Positions 16,763 through 25,974 of a stretch of DNA of 64,000 bases are shown piece after piece. The notes beneath the pieces are model-generated. The model was given only the letters and a program-made list of their open reading frames with translations. It did not search any database and was not told where the DNA came from. Source of the stretch: Pandoraea anhela (GTDB lineage Bacteria; Pseudomonadota; Gammaproteobacteria; Burkholderiales; Burkholderiaceae); assembly GCF_902459655.1 (NCBI RefSeq), contig NZ_CABPSB010000001.1, positions 186,001 through 250,000 on the forward strand. The letters run 5' to 3'. The position numbers and the translations under genes were made by a program. Position 1 is the first letter of the stretch. Every line of letters begins with the position of its first letter.

Positions 16763-18004
16763 ATGTCTGCATTGCCCCAACCCCACGCGCTGTCTCTGGT
16801 ATTGCCGGAGGCTACCGAGGCGGTCTCGCCGTTTCATGTTCACGTTCCCGAGGCCGCGATCGAAGACCTGCACGGGCGTCTGGATCGCATCCGCTGGCCG
16901 GATCGCGAGTTGGTCGACGACTGGTCGCAGGGCGTGCCGCTCGCCGCCGCGCAGGCACTGGTCGACCACTGGCGTCACCGCTATGACTGGCGACGCTTCG
17001 AAGCCCGGCTCAACCGCTTCTCTCAATTCCGTACGCGCATCGACGATGTCGGCATCTATTTCATCCATGCCCGTTCGCCGCATGAAAACGCCATGCCGAT
17101 CCTGCTCACCCACGGGTGGCCGGGGTCGGTAGTCGAGTTCCTCGACGTGATCGAACGGCTGACGGATCCGGTCAAATTCGGCGGCAGCGCCCAAGACGCG
17201 TTTCACGTCGTCGTGCCCGCGATCCCGGGATACGGCTTCTCCGACAAACCGCGCAATCTCGGCTGGAATCCCGCGCGTATTGCACAGGCATGGCGCGTGC
17301 TGATGACCGAGCGTCTGGGATACCGGCGCTGGGTTGCCCAAGGCGGCGACTGAGGCTCGGCCATCACGACGGCGCTCGCTGCACAGAAGCCCGACGGATT
17401 GCTTGCCGCACATGTGAACCTGCCGATGGTCGTGCCCGCGGAACTCCCTGCGAATCCCACGCCGGCGGAAGCCCGCGCGCTGGCGGGTATCGAATATTTC
17501 GTCAACAAGGGCACCGGGTACGCGGACCAGATGAACACACGTCCGCAGACGATCGGCTATGCGCTCAACGACTCGCCGCTGGCGCTCGCGATGTGGATGT
17601 ACGAGAAATTCTGGGACTGGACCGACAATCAGGGCAAACCGGAGGACGCCCTGAGTCTCGATCAGATGCTCGACGACATTTCCCTGTACTGGTTCACAGG
17701 CACCGGAACGTCGGCCTCGCGACTTTACTGGGAAGGTGTCGGGGAGACGATTCACAGCCACACGTTCTTTTCCCCGGGGCGCTCGGGCGGTGAGCGCATC
17801 GAGATCCCGATGGGCGCGAGCCTCTTTCCGGCGGAGACGTTCAACCCGCCGCGCCATTGGGCCGAACAGGCATGGCGCACGATCTTCCACTGGAACGAAG
17901 TCGAGGCCGGCGGTCATTTCGCGGCGTTCGAAGCGCCCGAGATTTTCGCGCGGGAAATGTGGACGGCTTTCCGCACGTTTCGCGAGCAGGCAAAGGGCCA
18001 GTGA
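16763..18004 (+). pseudogene. Epoxide hydrolase interrupted by in-frame TGA
   Basis: A 413-codon frame of the epoxide hydrolase family (N-terminal EHN domain FHVHVPEAAIEDLHGRLDRIRWP, then an alpha/beta-hydrolase core with the HGWPGS oxyanion motif). Codon 197 (17351-17353) is TGA. It follows GGD, where the family has GGDWG, so a TGG Trp codon appears to have become TGA immediately after the nucleophilic Asp196. The frame downstream is intact to 18004 and includes the likely catalytic His (GGHFAAFEAPE). Without readthrough the product lacks half the fold. CGGAG precedes ATG 16763. Under the divergent TetR. Confidence 0.85.
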
Positions 18005-18057
18005 GCCGCAGGGCAGCCTGCGCTGCGCCCGACGGCAACACTGCCTGCCCGCCCGGT

Positions 18058-18093
18058 GAGGTCTATGAGGTCTATAAGGTCTATAAGGTCGAT
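18058..18093. repeat. 9-bp tandem repeat, four units
   Basis: GAGGTCTAT, GAGGTCTAT, AAGGTCTAT and AAGGTCGAT lie between the convergent epoxide hydrolase and LysR genes. The array overlaps the last codons of the LysR gene, whose stop is at 18081-18083. Confidence 0.9.
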
Positions 18094-18998
18094 GACGTCA
18101 ACGATGTCACCAGATCGAGAAACGCCCGTGTCTTGGCGGGCGGATGGTGACGCGACGGGTGATAGGCGTAGAGCGGGAAGCGCTCGTCCGGCCAGTCCGG
18201 GAAGAGATCGACCAGTTGACCGCTCTCGCGCCAGTGCTCGGTGCCGAACCCCATCACTTGCGCGACGCCGTAGCCTGCGAGACAGGCGCTGAGCAACGTG
18301 CCGGCATCGTTGACGACGAGGCGGCCGTGGGTGGGCACGACGAGCCGTTTGCGCTTGCGGTGAAACTCCCACGCGAACGGACGTCCCGTGCGCGGATCGC
18401 GAAACTCGATGCAGGTATGCGCGTCCGACGACAAGTCCTGCGGCGTCAACGGACGGCCACATCGCCGCAGATAGGCCGGCGTCGCCACGGTATGAATCGG
18501 CGTGTCGAGCAACTTGCGCGCGACGAGCGTCGAGTCCGGCGGCACACCGAAACGTACCGCGAGATCGAAGCCGTCGGCAATCATGTCCCCGAGACTGTCC
18601 CTCGTGATCAGTTCGAGGTGCAGTGCCGGATGTTGGGCGAGAAACGCTTCAAGACTCGGCCCGAGGATCAGACGCGAGAAAAACGGATCGATGTTCACGC
18701 GCAGACGGCCACGCACCGCCGTCGCCCCACCCGACGCGGTCGCTGCCGCGTCTTCCAATCCTGCCAGCAACGGCGTGACCTGAGCGTAAAAACGCCGCCC
18801 CTCGTCCGTCAGCGAGACCACGCGGGTCGTGCGGTCGAACAGGCGAATGCCGAGCCGCCCCTCCAGTCGCGACACCGAACGGCTCACGCCCGGTTGCGAC
18901 ATATCCAAACGCTCGCCGGCCGCCGCAAAACTGCCCGCCTCCACGATCGCCACGAACACGCTCATGCCGTTGAGCATGCGCTCGTCGAATCCAGTCAT
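18081..18998 (-). CDS. LysR-family regulator
   Basis: A 305-residue regulator with a helix-turn-helix (AGSFAAAGERLDMSQPGVSRSVSRLEGRLG) and the effector-domain pattern of the LysR group that includes AaeR/DmlR-like proteins (FFSRLILGPSLEAFLAQHP, DLAVRFG). ATG 18998 follows a strong GGAGAGG site. The protein ends in a Ser/Thr-rich tail encoded partly by a 9-bp tandem array. It is divergent from the NmrA-like gene with a perfect LysR box between them. Confidence 0.88.
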   Translation of the reverse strand: MTGFDERMLNGMSVFVAIVEAGSFAAAGERLDMSQPGVSRSVSRLEGRLGIRLFDRTTRVVSLTDEGRRFYAQVTPLLAGLEDAAATASGGATAVRGRLRVNIDPFFSRLILGPSLEAFLAQHPALHLELITRDSLGDMIADGFDLAVRFGVPPDSTLVARKLLDTPIHTVATPAYLRRCGRPLTPQDLSSDAHTCIEFRDPRTGRPFAWEFHRKRKRLVVPTHGRLVVNDAGTLLSACLAGYGVAQVMGFGTEHWRESGQLVDLFPDWPDERFPLYAYHPSRHHPPAKTRAFLDLVTSLTSSTL

Positions 18999-19018
18999 GT
19001 CCCTCTCCTCGGCAATCA

Positions 19019-19033
19019 ATGCCAAAACGGCAT
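19019..19033. promoter_or_regulatory. LysR operator (ATGCC-N5-GGCAT)
   Basis: ATGCCAAAACGGCAT is a perfect T-N11-A type palindrome 21 bp from the LysR start. A further half site, ATGCCAT (19041-19047), follows in the same gap, as expected for a recognition plus activation site. Confidence 0.6.
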
Positions 19034-19128
19034 CAATAAAATGCCATTCATGTTATCGCGAAATGTTCCTCGGCTGCCGACAATAGCGACCAGCGCGGTA
19101 GGGACCGCGACCTCTACAAGGATTCGAG

Positions 19129-19983
19129 ATGTACGCCATTACAGGCATTACCGGACAAGTCGGCGGTGTCGTCGCACAAACGCTGCTCCATCGGGGCGAT
19201 GCCGTGCGCGCCGTGGTGCGAAGCACCACCAAGGGAGCGGCATGGCAAGCGCGTGGCTGCGATGTCGCCGTCGCGGAGATGGCCGACGCCGAGGCCCTTA
19301 CCCGTGCCTTCACCGGCGCGCACGGCGTGTTTATCCTGCTGCCGCCGCACTTCGATCCGTCGCCCGACTTCGCCGAGTCGCGCGCCAACATCGCGGGCAT
19401 CGTCAAAGCGCTGCAAACCGCGCGCCCGTCGCGCGTGGTCTGCCTGTCGACCGTCGGCGCGCAGGCCACGCAGCCGAGCCTGCTGTCGCAACTCTCGCTG
19501 CTCGAACAGCATCTCGGCGCGCTCGACCTGCCGATGACGTTCTTGCGCGCCGCGTGGTTCATGGAGAACGCCGCGTGGGACGTCGCCCGTGCACGCACCG
19601 ACGGCGTGCTGGAGAGCTATCTGTCGCCGCTCGACCGGGCGATCCCGATGGTCGCGACGGCTGACGTCGGCACCACGGCAGCGCAGTTGCTGCGCGAGCC
19701 GTGGCAAGGCACGCGAGTCGTCGAGTTGTGTGGCCCCGAGCCGGTATCCCCGGCGTTGCTGGCCGATACGCTGGGCCGCGAGTTGGGCCGAACCGTCGTC
19801 CCCCACGTCATCGATCGCGGCGAATGGGAGGCGCGCTTCCTCGCCCAGGGCATGCGATATCCGACACCGCGCATGCAAATGCTCGACGGCTTCAACGAAG
19901 GGTGGATGACGTTCGAAGGCACGCCGCGTCGCGGCACGACGTCGCTTGACGAGGTCGTGAAGGCACTCGTTGCTTGCCAGTAA
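19129..19983 (+). CDS. NmrA-like NAD(P)-binding protein
   Basis: A 284-residue atypical SDR. It opens with MYAITGITGQVGGVVAQTLL, a glycine-rich dinucleotide motif near the N-terminus, and has no active-site YxxxK, as in NmrA/HSCARG-like redox sensors or quinone reductases of the QorB type. Segments VVCLSTVGAQATQPSLLSQL and TFLRAAWFMENAAW are family-like. The ATG follows AAGGA. Probably controlled by the divergent LysR. Confidence 0.83.
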   Translation: MYAITGITGQVGGVVAQTLLHRGDAVRAVVRSTTKGAAWQARGCDVAVAEMADAEALTRAFTGAHGVFILLPPHFDPSPDFAESRANIAGIVKALQTARPSRVVCLSTVGAQATQPSLLSQLSLLEQHLGALDLPMTFLRAAWFMENAAWDVARARTDGVLESYLSPLDRAIPMVATADVGTTAAQLLREPWQGTRVVELCGPEPVSPALLADTLGRELGRTVVPHVIDRGEWEARFLAQGMRYPTPRMQMLDGFNEGWMTFEGTPRRGTTSLDEVVKALVACQ

Positions 19984-20170
19984 GGCGTCGGCCGCCCGAC
20001 ACTGAGGGCACGGCATCGCGCGCGACCCCGCACACGGTCGGCGCGGTGCGCTCTCAGGGCGCGTCGAATGGCGAACGGCAAGCCCCCCCGGCAAGCAGAT
20101 GGTTTCGAGGGAGGCCTCGCGCTGAATCACGAAGACCACGCCTTCACGTCAGGCGTCGACGCTCGACGCA

Positions 20171-20734
20171 TCAGAACATGGAGTTGCCGCTGACGGTCTT
20201 GGCCGGCGTCGGCTGAGAGACGTCCCAATGCTCCACGATCTTGCCCTTTTCGAGCCGGAACAGGTCGACGATGGCAATGGGCAGATCGCCCGGGTGCCGC
20301 ACCTTGCGCACGTGCAGGATCACGAAATCGCCGTCGGCGAAAGCACGCACGATATCGCTGTGCGAGTCCGGCTGATGCTTGCGCAGGAACTCGATGTACT
20401 CGCCGAAGCCTTCGATACCGTCAGCGGCGTTCGGATTGTGCTGGATGTACTTGTCACCGAGGTACTGACGCGCCGCCGCAAAGTCCTTGCGATTGAGGCC
20501 GGCCTCGTAGAACGCGAGCACCGCCTGTTTGTTCGCGGCCAGTTGGGCCGCCGACACGGCGGGCCCGGCACTTTCCGGTGCGCCCGGCCCCCCGGTCGCC
20601 GCCGCCGAAATGGCCGCGCCGGGCAATGGCGCCATGCCCTCGGCAGCATAGGCAGGTGTCGTGGCGACAAGCACAGTGCTCGCCGCGGCAGTTACGGCAG
20701 TTGCGGCAAGCAACGAAGCCATCAATGTTTTCAT
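20171..20734 (-). CDS. Exported NTF2-like (SnoaL-type) protein
   Basis: A 187-residue protein with a signal peptide (MKTLMASLLAATAVTAAAST, cleavage after AYA) and an Ala/Gly/Pro-rich spacer. A C-terminal SnoaL/NTF2-like cone domain follows: VLAFYEAGLNRKDFAAARQYLG, KYIQHNPNAADGIEGF, VDLFRLEKGKIVEHWDVSQ. This group is often annotated as SnoaL-like polyketide cyclase, without a known substrate. Its start lies 38 bp downstream of the co-directional GST gene. Confidence 0.85.
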   Translation of the reverse strand: MKTLMASLLAATAVTAAASTVLVATTPAYAAEGMAPLPGAAISAAATGGPGAPESAGPAVSAAQLAANKQAVLAFYEAGLNRKDFAAARQYLGDKYIQHNPNAADGIEGFGEYIEFLRKHQPDSHSDIVRAFADGDFVILHVRKVRHPGDLPIAIVDLFRLEKGKIVEHWDVSQPTPAKTVSGNSMF

Positions 20735-20772
20735 AGCGTTTCGGTGGCGTGAGGTGTGGCTAAGACCGGCGA

Positions 20773-21462
20773 TCAGCTTAGCAGTTCGTAGGGTCCGCCG
20801 CGCGTGAGGGCGCGCTGATAAGCGTCGCGTGCGTGAATGCGCTCGAGAAAGTCGACGATCGCGGGCCAACGGCCTTTGGCGTCGCCCCTCGCCGCCACGG
20901 CCTCCAGCGGGAAGCTCATCTGGATATCGGCTGCGCTGAAGCTGTCGCCGACGAACCAGCCAGTCTTCGTCAACGCATCGTTGACGTACCCAAAATGCAA
21001 CGCCAGTTGGGGATCGACGAAGCTCGACTGCAAGGTGTCGCTGATCTTGCGTGCGATGGGTCGCACGAAGAACGGCATCGGCGCACCTGCGATACGCAGC
21101 GCCACCAGTTTGAGCAGCAACGGCGGCATGGCGGAGCCTTCCGCGTAGTGCAGCCAGTAGGTCCATTGAAGCCGTTCGGGCGTATAGGGAGTATCGGGTG
21201 TATGGCGGGGTGGCGCGAAGCGACCCTGACCGTAGCGGTCCACGAGGTACTCGATGATGGCGCCGGACTCCGCCAACGTCAGATCGCCATCGGTGACGAT
21301 CGGCGACTTGCCCAGCGGATGCACCCGGCGCAAGGCCGGCGGCGCGAGCATCGTTTTCGGATCGCGCTCGTAACGTTGCAAATCGTACGGCACCCCAAGC
21401 TCTTCGAGCATCCACAGCACGCGCTGCGAGCGGGAGTTGTTCAGGTGATGGACCGTCAGCAT
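20773..21462 (-). CDS. Glutathione S-transferase
   Basis: A 229-residue GST. The N-terminal thioredoxin-like domain begins MLTVHHLNNSRSQRVLWMLEELGVPY, with the Ser-containing SRSQR segment and the cis-Pro/ESGAIIEYL motif of the glutathione site (GKSPIVTDGDLTLAESGAI). The C-terminal helical domain includes GWFVGDSFSAADIQMSFPLEA, the conserved N-capping region. CGGAG precedes ATG 21462. Divergent from the LysR gene at 21612. Confidence 0.92.
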   Translation of the reverse strand: MLTVHHLNNSRSQRVLWMLEELGVPYDLQRYERDPKTMLAPPALRRVHPLGKSPIVTDGDLTLAESGAIIEYLVDRYGQGRFAPPRHTPDTPYTPERLQWTYWLHYAEGSAMPPLLLKLVALRIAGAPMPFFVRPIARKISDTLQSSFVDPQLALHFGYVNDALTKTGWFVGDSFSAADIQMSFPLEAVAARGDAKGRWPAIVDFLERIHARDAYQRALTRGGPYELLS

Positions 21463-21501
21463 GGTGTCTGGCTCCGGCGGGAAATCCGCACGCCATTGTC
21501 G

Positions 21502-21521
21502 CCTTAACGGCAGATTTAAGG
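21502..21521. promoter_or_regulatory. Palindrome in GST/LysR divergent gap
   Basis: CCTTAA (21502-21507) and TTAAGG (21516-21521) form a perfect inverted repeat around 8 bp, placed about 40 bp from the GST start and 90 bp from the LysR start. It is a candidate site for the LysR protein. Confidence 0.45.
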
Positions 21522-21611
21522 GTACGCTTGTTCCTCGGCCACGCCCGCGAACGCGCGACGGCCCGCCGACCATCCCCGACGTCTTCGCTAACGCCTCACT
21601 CTTGCTCGCTC

Positions 21612-22541
21612 ATGGACCGAATCGACGCCATGAAGGTCTTCGTCGCCACCGTCGACGAAGGCAGTCTTGCCGGCGCCGCCCGGCGTCTCGGACGCTCGGC
21701 CGCCGCCGTCAGTCGCGCCATCGCCTACCTGGAAACGCACACCGGCACGGCCCTGCTCCATCGCACCACGCGCACGCTCAAGCTCAGCGCCGCGGGTGAA
21801 CGCTACGCCGCCGCGTGCCGGCGCATCCTGCTCGACCTCGACGAAGCCGACGTGATCGCCGCCGGGGAACGGTCTGCGCCGCGCGGTCAATTGACCGTAT
21901 CCGTGCCGTTCGCGGCCGGCGACACCTTCATGCGCGAGATTGCCGACGCCTTCATCGAGCGCTACCCGGATGTGATCGTGCGGCTGCAACTGAGCGATCT
22001 GCCCGTGAACCTGATCGACGAGGGTGTGGATGTCGCGGTGCGCGTGGCGCATCTGCCGGATTCGTCGCTCGTCGCCACTCAGGTCGGCGAAGTGCGCCGC
22101 ATCGTCGCAGCCTCCCCCGCGTATCTGGCAACGCACGCCCCCATCGAGACGCCCGCCGATCTGGCGAAGCATCGCATCGTCTCCATGACGTATTTCGGCA
22201 TCGATTCGTGGCGTTTTCCGCCCACCGGTCGCAGCACGGTGCCGCAGATCGTTCAGTTCACGCCGCGTCTGATCGTGAATTCGATTCGCGCCGCGATTGC
22301 GTCCGTTGTCGCCGGTCACGGTGTGGCGCGCATGCTGACGTATCACATCGTCGGCGAGCTGGAGCGCGGCACGCTGGAGATCGTCTTGCAGAATTACGAG
22401 CATCCGCCCATGCCGGTGCACATCATCACGCCGCAGGGACGACTGGCGATACCCAAGGTGCGCGCGTTCGTGGACTTCGCGGTGCCACGTCTGCGCAGAC
22501 ATTTCTCGCACGTGCACAAGCTCGCGTCGGGCAAGGCGTGA
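21612..22541 (+). CDS. LysR-family regulator
   Basis: A 309-residue regulator: DNA-binding domain MDRIDAMKVFVATVDEGSLAGAARRLGRSAAAVSRAIAYLE, then an effector domain with GQLTVSVPFAAGDTFMREI and GVDVAVRVAHLPDSSLVATQVG, typical of the LysR group near AaeR. ATG 21612 is chosen because it begins exactly at the conserved N-terminus; an in-frame ATG at 21528 would add an unconserved extension. Divergent from the GST gene, its probable target. Confidence 0.9.
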   Translation: MDRIDAMKVFVATVDEGSLAGAARRLGRSAAAVSRAIAYLETHTGTALLHRTTRTLKLSAAGERYAAACRRILLDLDEADVIAAGERSAPRGQLTVSVPFAAGDTFMREIADAFIERYPDVIVRLQLSDLPVNLIDEGVDVAVRVAHLPDSSLVATQVGEVRRIVAASPAYLATHAPIETPADLAKHRIVSMTYFGIDSWRFPPTGRSTVPQIVQFTPRLIVNSIRAAIASVVAGHGVARMLTYHIVGELERGTLEIVLQNYEHPPMPVHIITPQGRLAIPKVRAFVDFAVPRLRRHFSHVHKLASGKA

Positions 22542-22719
22542 GGGAATCGGGGTGCGTCGGGACGGCGGACGACCGTCGCCATTCGTACGCCGCACGGAAG
22601 AATGACTTCCGGCGAACGACCTTTTTCTGACGCATCGCAGCAACCTACACTGGCGCCATCGCTTGTGCGCGCCGTACCGGCCAGAGCCGGGAGGCGTCGC
22701 AGCGCTCCCCGGAGTCAAC

Positions 22720-23937
22720 ATGTCCCATGCAGTGCTGGGCGGCCCCCCGACCGCCCCCTTCAACGCCTGGCGCGCCACCCTGTCGGCGGCTTGCGCGAGT
22801 CTCATCGGTATCGGCTTTGCCCGCTTCGCCTACACCGCGCTGCTGCCCGCCATCATCGGCGCACACTGGTTCGCGCCGGCGACGGCGGCGTATCTCGGTG
22901 CTGCCAATCTCGGCGGTTATCTTGCGGGCGCGCTGGGCGCGCGCGTGCTGGCGCGCCATGCACCGAATGTCGTCTTACTGCGTACCATGATGTGCCTCGC
23001 CGCCATCGCGTTTTTCGCGTGTTCGTGGCCGCTGTCTTTCCTGTGGTTCTTCGCGTGGCGCTTCGCGTCGGGGTTCGCGGGCGGTGTGCTGATGGTCGTT
23101 GCAGCACCCTCGGTGCTGGCGCACGTCGCGCCGTCGCGACGCGGCGTTGTCAGCGGTGCGATATTCGCCGGGCTGGGTTTGGGGATTGCCGCGTCCGGCA
23201 CGCTCGTGCCGCTGCTGTTACGGCAAGGGCTCCCGCAGGCCTGGATCGGACTGGGCGTGCTGTCGCTGCTGCTCACGGCGGTGGCGTGGCGCGGCTGGCC
23301 TGACGGCGCAGCGACTGGATCGGCGGCATCGGCGGCATCGGGCACGCCACATTCGAAGCCCCGCACGACGACCCCGCTCGCGCTGCGCTCGCTGTATGTC
23401 GAATACGCGCTGAACGCCGTCGCGCTGGTGCCGCACATGATCTTCCTCGTGGACTACGTCGCCCGGGGCCTCGGCAAAGGGCTTGACGCCGGTGCGAACT
23501 ATTGGGTCCTGTACGGGCTGGGGGCCATCGTCGGCCCGGTGTTCGTGGGGCACCTTGCCGACCGGATCGGCTTTGCGCGGGCGTTGCGCGTCGCGTATGT
23601 GGCGCAAATGTGCGCTGTCGTGCTGCCGGTGCTTGGCCTCGGCCTGCCCGCCCTGATCGTCTCCAGTATGGTGATGGGGGCTTTCACGCCGGGCATCGTC
23701 CCGCTGGTACTCGGACGCGTGAACGAACTCCTCGCGCATCACCCCGCGGCCCAAAAAGGCGCGTGGAGCACGGCAACGACGAGTTTCGCCACCTTGCAGG
23801 CCGGCGCCGCCTATGGGTTGTCTTTCCTGTTCGCGGCGACGTCCGGCAATTACTCGCTGCTGTTTATCGTCGGCGGCGTGGCAATGGCCCTCGGGTTCGT
23901 GGTGAACGGCGTTTGTGCCCGCATCGCGCGCGCCTAG
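22720..23937 (+). CDS. MFS transporter, YbfB/YjiJ type
   Basis: A 405-residue, 12-helix membrane protein of the YbfB/YjiJ MFS family. It begins with an uncharged segment (LSAACASLIGIGFARFAYTALLPAI) characteristic of that family. Two six-helix halves are joined by a hydrophilic loop near residue 205-225 (Ser/Ala repeat, 9-bp DNA repeat). The motif GHLADRIGFARALR corresponds to the MFS A-like loop. ATG 22720 follows CGGAG. It is downstream of the LysR gene in the same direction (178-bp gap). Substrate unknown. Confidence 0.87.
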   Translation: MSHAVLGGPPTAPFNAWRATLSAACASLIGIGFARFAYTALLPAIIGAHWFAPATAAYLGAANLGGYLAGALGARVLARHAPNVVLLRTMMCLAAIAFFACSWPLSFLWFFAWRFASGFAGGVLMVVAAPSVLAHVAPSRRGVVSGAIFAGLGLGIAASGTLVPLLLRQGLPQAWIGLGVLSLLLTAVAWRGWPDGAATGSAASAASGTPHSKPRTTTPLALRSLYVEYALNAVALVPHMIFLVDYVARGLGKGLDAGANYWVLYGLGAIVGPVFVGHLADRIGFARALRVAYVAQMCAVVLPVLGLGLPALIVSSMVMGAFTPGIVPLVLGRVNELLAHHPAAQKGAWSTATTSFATLQAGAAYGLSFLFAATSGNYSLLFIVGGVAMALGFVVNGVCARIARA

Positions 23938-23991
23938 TACGTGATTAGGTCGCTCGCGTGCGCTGCCATCTCCGATGCCATCCGCTCGATG

Positions 23992-24744
23992 TCACCGCCA
24001 CGCGGCACTGAGCATCACGCCCCCCGAAACGATCAGCATCGTATCGAGCAATCGTTGAAACACCGCCGGGCGCATGCCCAGCACGAAGCGCTTGCCCAGC
24101 GTCGTGCCCAACATCAGCGTCATGCCGACGATCAGGCCGCTCGCCCACACTTCCGGCGGCAACGCGCCCAGCCCGGAGAACATCAGCACTTTCGCCACGT
24201 AGATGAAGACCGAACTGGCCGATTCCGCACCGAGAAACGCCCCGCCCGACAACCCGTATGCGGCAAACGCCGGCACGCTGAGCGGCCCGGTCGAGAGCAC
24301 GATACCGGTCAGGAACCCCACGACCGCGCCCACAACCGTCAGTTGCCAGAGCGACAATCGCCACTGACGGCGCCGAAGGTAGTGCCGCGCCGGCACCATC
24401 GCAATGAAGAACAGTCCCAGCGCGATATCCACCACGCTCGACGGCAGAGTCCATAACGTTTTCGCACCGAGTGCCGCGGCAGGCGCCCCCGGCACCGAGT
24501 AAGCGAACACCGCACGCCAGTCGATCTCACGCCACCACGCCACCACCTTCGAGAGGTTGCCCAAGACCGCCGCGACCGCCATGATCGGCACTGCCTGCTT
24601 CGGGCCGTACGTGTAGACCAGCACCGGCAACAGCATCATCGACGAGCCCGTGCCGACGACGCCGCTCACCGCCCCCGCCGTCGTCCCCACGATGGCGATC
24701 ATCGCCATGCCCCACATATGTCCTGCAAAAAATTCCGCCAGCAT
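23992..24744 (-). CDS. TauE/SafE-family sulfite-type exporter
   Basis: A 250-residue membrane protein with about seven or eight helices. TauE/SafE repeats are seen as GTTAGAVSGVVGTGSSMMLLPVLVYTYGPKQAVP and VGAVVGFLTGIVLSTGPLSVPAFAAYGL, the two glycine-rich half motifs. The family exports organic or inorganic sulfur anions, but many members are uncharacterised. Convergent with the MFS gene and divergent from the LysR gene at 24916. Confidence 0.87.
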   Translation of the reverse strand: MLAEFFAGHMWGMAMIAIVGTTAGAVSGVVGTGSSMMLLPVLVYTYGPKQAVPIMAVAAVLGNLSKVVAWWREIDWRAVFAYSVPGAPAAALGAKTLWTLPSSVVDIALGLFFIAMVPARHYLRRRQWRLSLWQLTVVGAVVGFLTGIVLSTGPLSVPAFAAYGLSGGAFLGAESASSVFIYVAKVLMFSGLGALPPEVWASGLIVGMTLMLGTTLGKRFVLGMRPAVFQRLLDTMLIVSGGVMLSAAWR

Positions 24745-24915
24745 CCTGCCCTCATCGTTCGCCGCGCTCTCACACCGCCCGGGCTTGCCGCGGGACGCAT
24801 GAATCTTAGCCGTGACGATAAAGCATGACGATCACTCACGCCATCGACAAAATAAACGCGCTTCTGTGATAAAAAGTCACGATTCGACCCTCACATCGCC
24901 ATTCAAGGATTGAGC

Positions 24916-25974
24916 ATGGCGCGTCAACTTCCCCCGTTGCATGCTTTGCGGGTTTTCGAGACGGCGGCCCGCGCCGAAAGCCTGAGCGCCGCTGCGCAGG
25001 AACTGTCGATCACGCATGGGGCGGTGAGCCGTCAGATTGCGTTGCTGGAGGACTGGCTCGGGCAGACGTTATTCGTCCGCCAGGGCCAGCGCAATGTGGC
25101 CACCGACCACGCCCGCGCGTTTGCCGCCGAGATCAGCGCAGCGTTCGACCTCATCGGTGACGCCGCGCTGCGCTTCGGCAAAGCACCGCAGACGCGCGTG
25201 GTGCGCGTCAACGCCCAGACCACGCTCGCCATGCACTGGCTGATCGCCCGACTGCCCGAGTTTCATGCCGCGCATCCCGATGTGCAGGTCGTTGTCACGA
25301 CATCGAGCAGCGGCGATACCGCATTTCGTGCCGGCTTCGACGTTGCCATCCGCCGCGATCCGGCGTCGCGCCCCGAATGGCAGGCGTACGAGAAGACGGT
25401 GCTGTTCACGGAGCGCGCCACGGTGGTCGCTGCGCCGCCTTTGCTGGAAGCGCTGCCGGTGCGGCGATTGAAAGACCTCGCGAAACACACCTTCGTCGCC
25501 ACTCAAACGCGCGTTGGCGCGTGGGAGGACTGGTTGAGCGCGGCCGGTGTGCCCGCGTTGCGGCCTGTGCGATTCCATCGCTTCGACCACTATCACGTGA
25601 GCTTGCAAGCGGTCGTCGATGGATTGGGGCTGGGAATCGGCAGCATGCCGACACTGAATCGGGAACTCGCCGCCGGACGTCTGACCCTGCCCTTCCCGGA
25701 AATTCAGGTGGACGGCGCGACCTACGTCACGCTCGTGCCGCGCGACGCCGACAAGTCGAAGCCGTTGCGGGATTTCCTGGCGTGGCTGCATGCGGCGGCA
25801 AGCGCGGACCTCGCGGCAAACGTCGAGGCGAAAGTAGAGACGAAAGTCGAGGAGAAAGTCGAGGAGAAAGTCGAGGAGAAAGGCAAAGCGCCCGCCAACG
25901 TGGACGTCAGGCACCCGGCCCGACGCGCCACTTCCCCGGCGACACGCCGAACGCGCGCCGGAAGTGCCGAGTGA
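24916..25974 (+). CDS. LysR-family regulator (GcvA-like) with EK-repeat tail
   Basis: A 352-residue LysR protein; the first 300 residues are ordinary GcvA-branch (RQLPPLHALRVFETAARAESLSAAAQELSITHGAVSRQI, effector domain VVRVNAQTTLAMHWLIARLPEFH). The tail is odd: KVETKVEEKVEEKVEEK from a 12-bp tandem array, then an Arg/Pro-rich end read across the 3' end of the convergent AraC gene (overlap 25907-25974). ATG 24916 follows AAGGATTG. Divergent from the TauE/SafE exporter, with a GTGA-N7-TCAC palindrome (24867-24881) in the gap. Confidence 0.88.
   Translation: MARQLPPLHALRVFETAARAESLSAAAQELSITHGAVSRQIALLEDWLGQTLFVRQGQRNVATDHARAFAAEISAAFDLIGDAALRFGKAPQTRVVRVNAQTTLAMHWLIARLPEFHAAHPDVQVVVTTSSSGDTAFRAGFDVAIRRDPASRPEWQAYEKTVLFTERATVVAAPPLLEALPVRRLKDLAKHTFVATQTRVGAWEDWLSAAGVPALRPVRFHRFDHYHVSLQAVVDGLGLGIGSMPTLNRELAAGRLTLPFPEIQVDGATYVTLVPRDADKSKPLRDFLAWLHAAASADLAANVEAKVETKVEEKVEEKVEEKGKAPANVDVRHPARRATSPATRRTRAGSAE
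25827..25881. repeat. 12-bp tandem repeat in LysR tail
   Basis: Repeats of a unit like AAAGTCGAGGAG encode Lys-Val-Glu-Glu. About three near-perfect and one or two diverged copies are seen. Confidence 0.85.
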
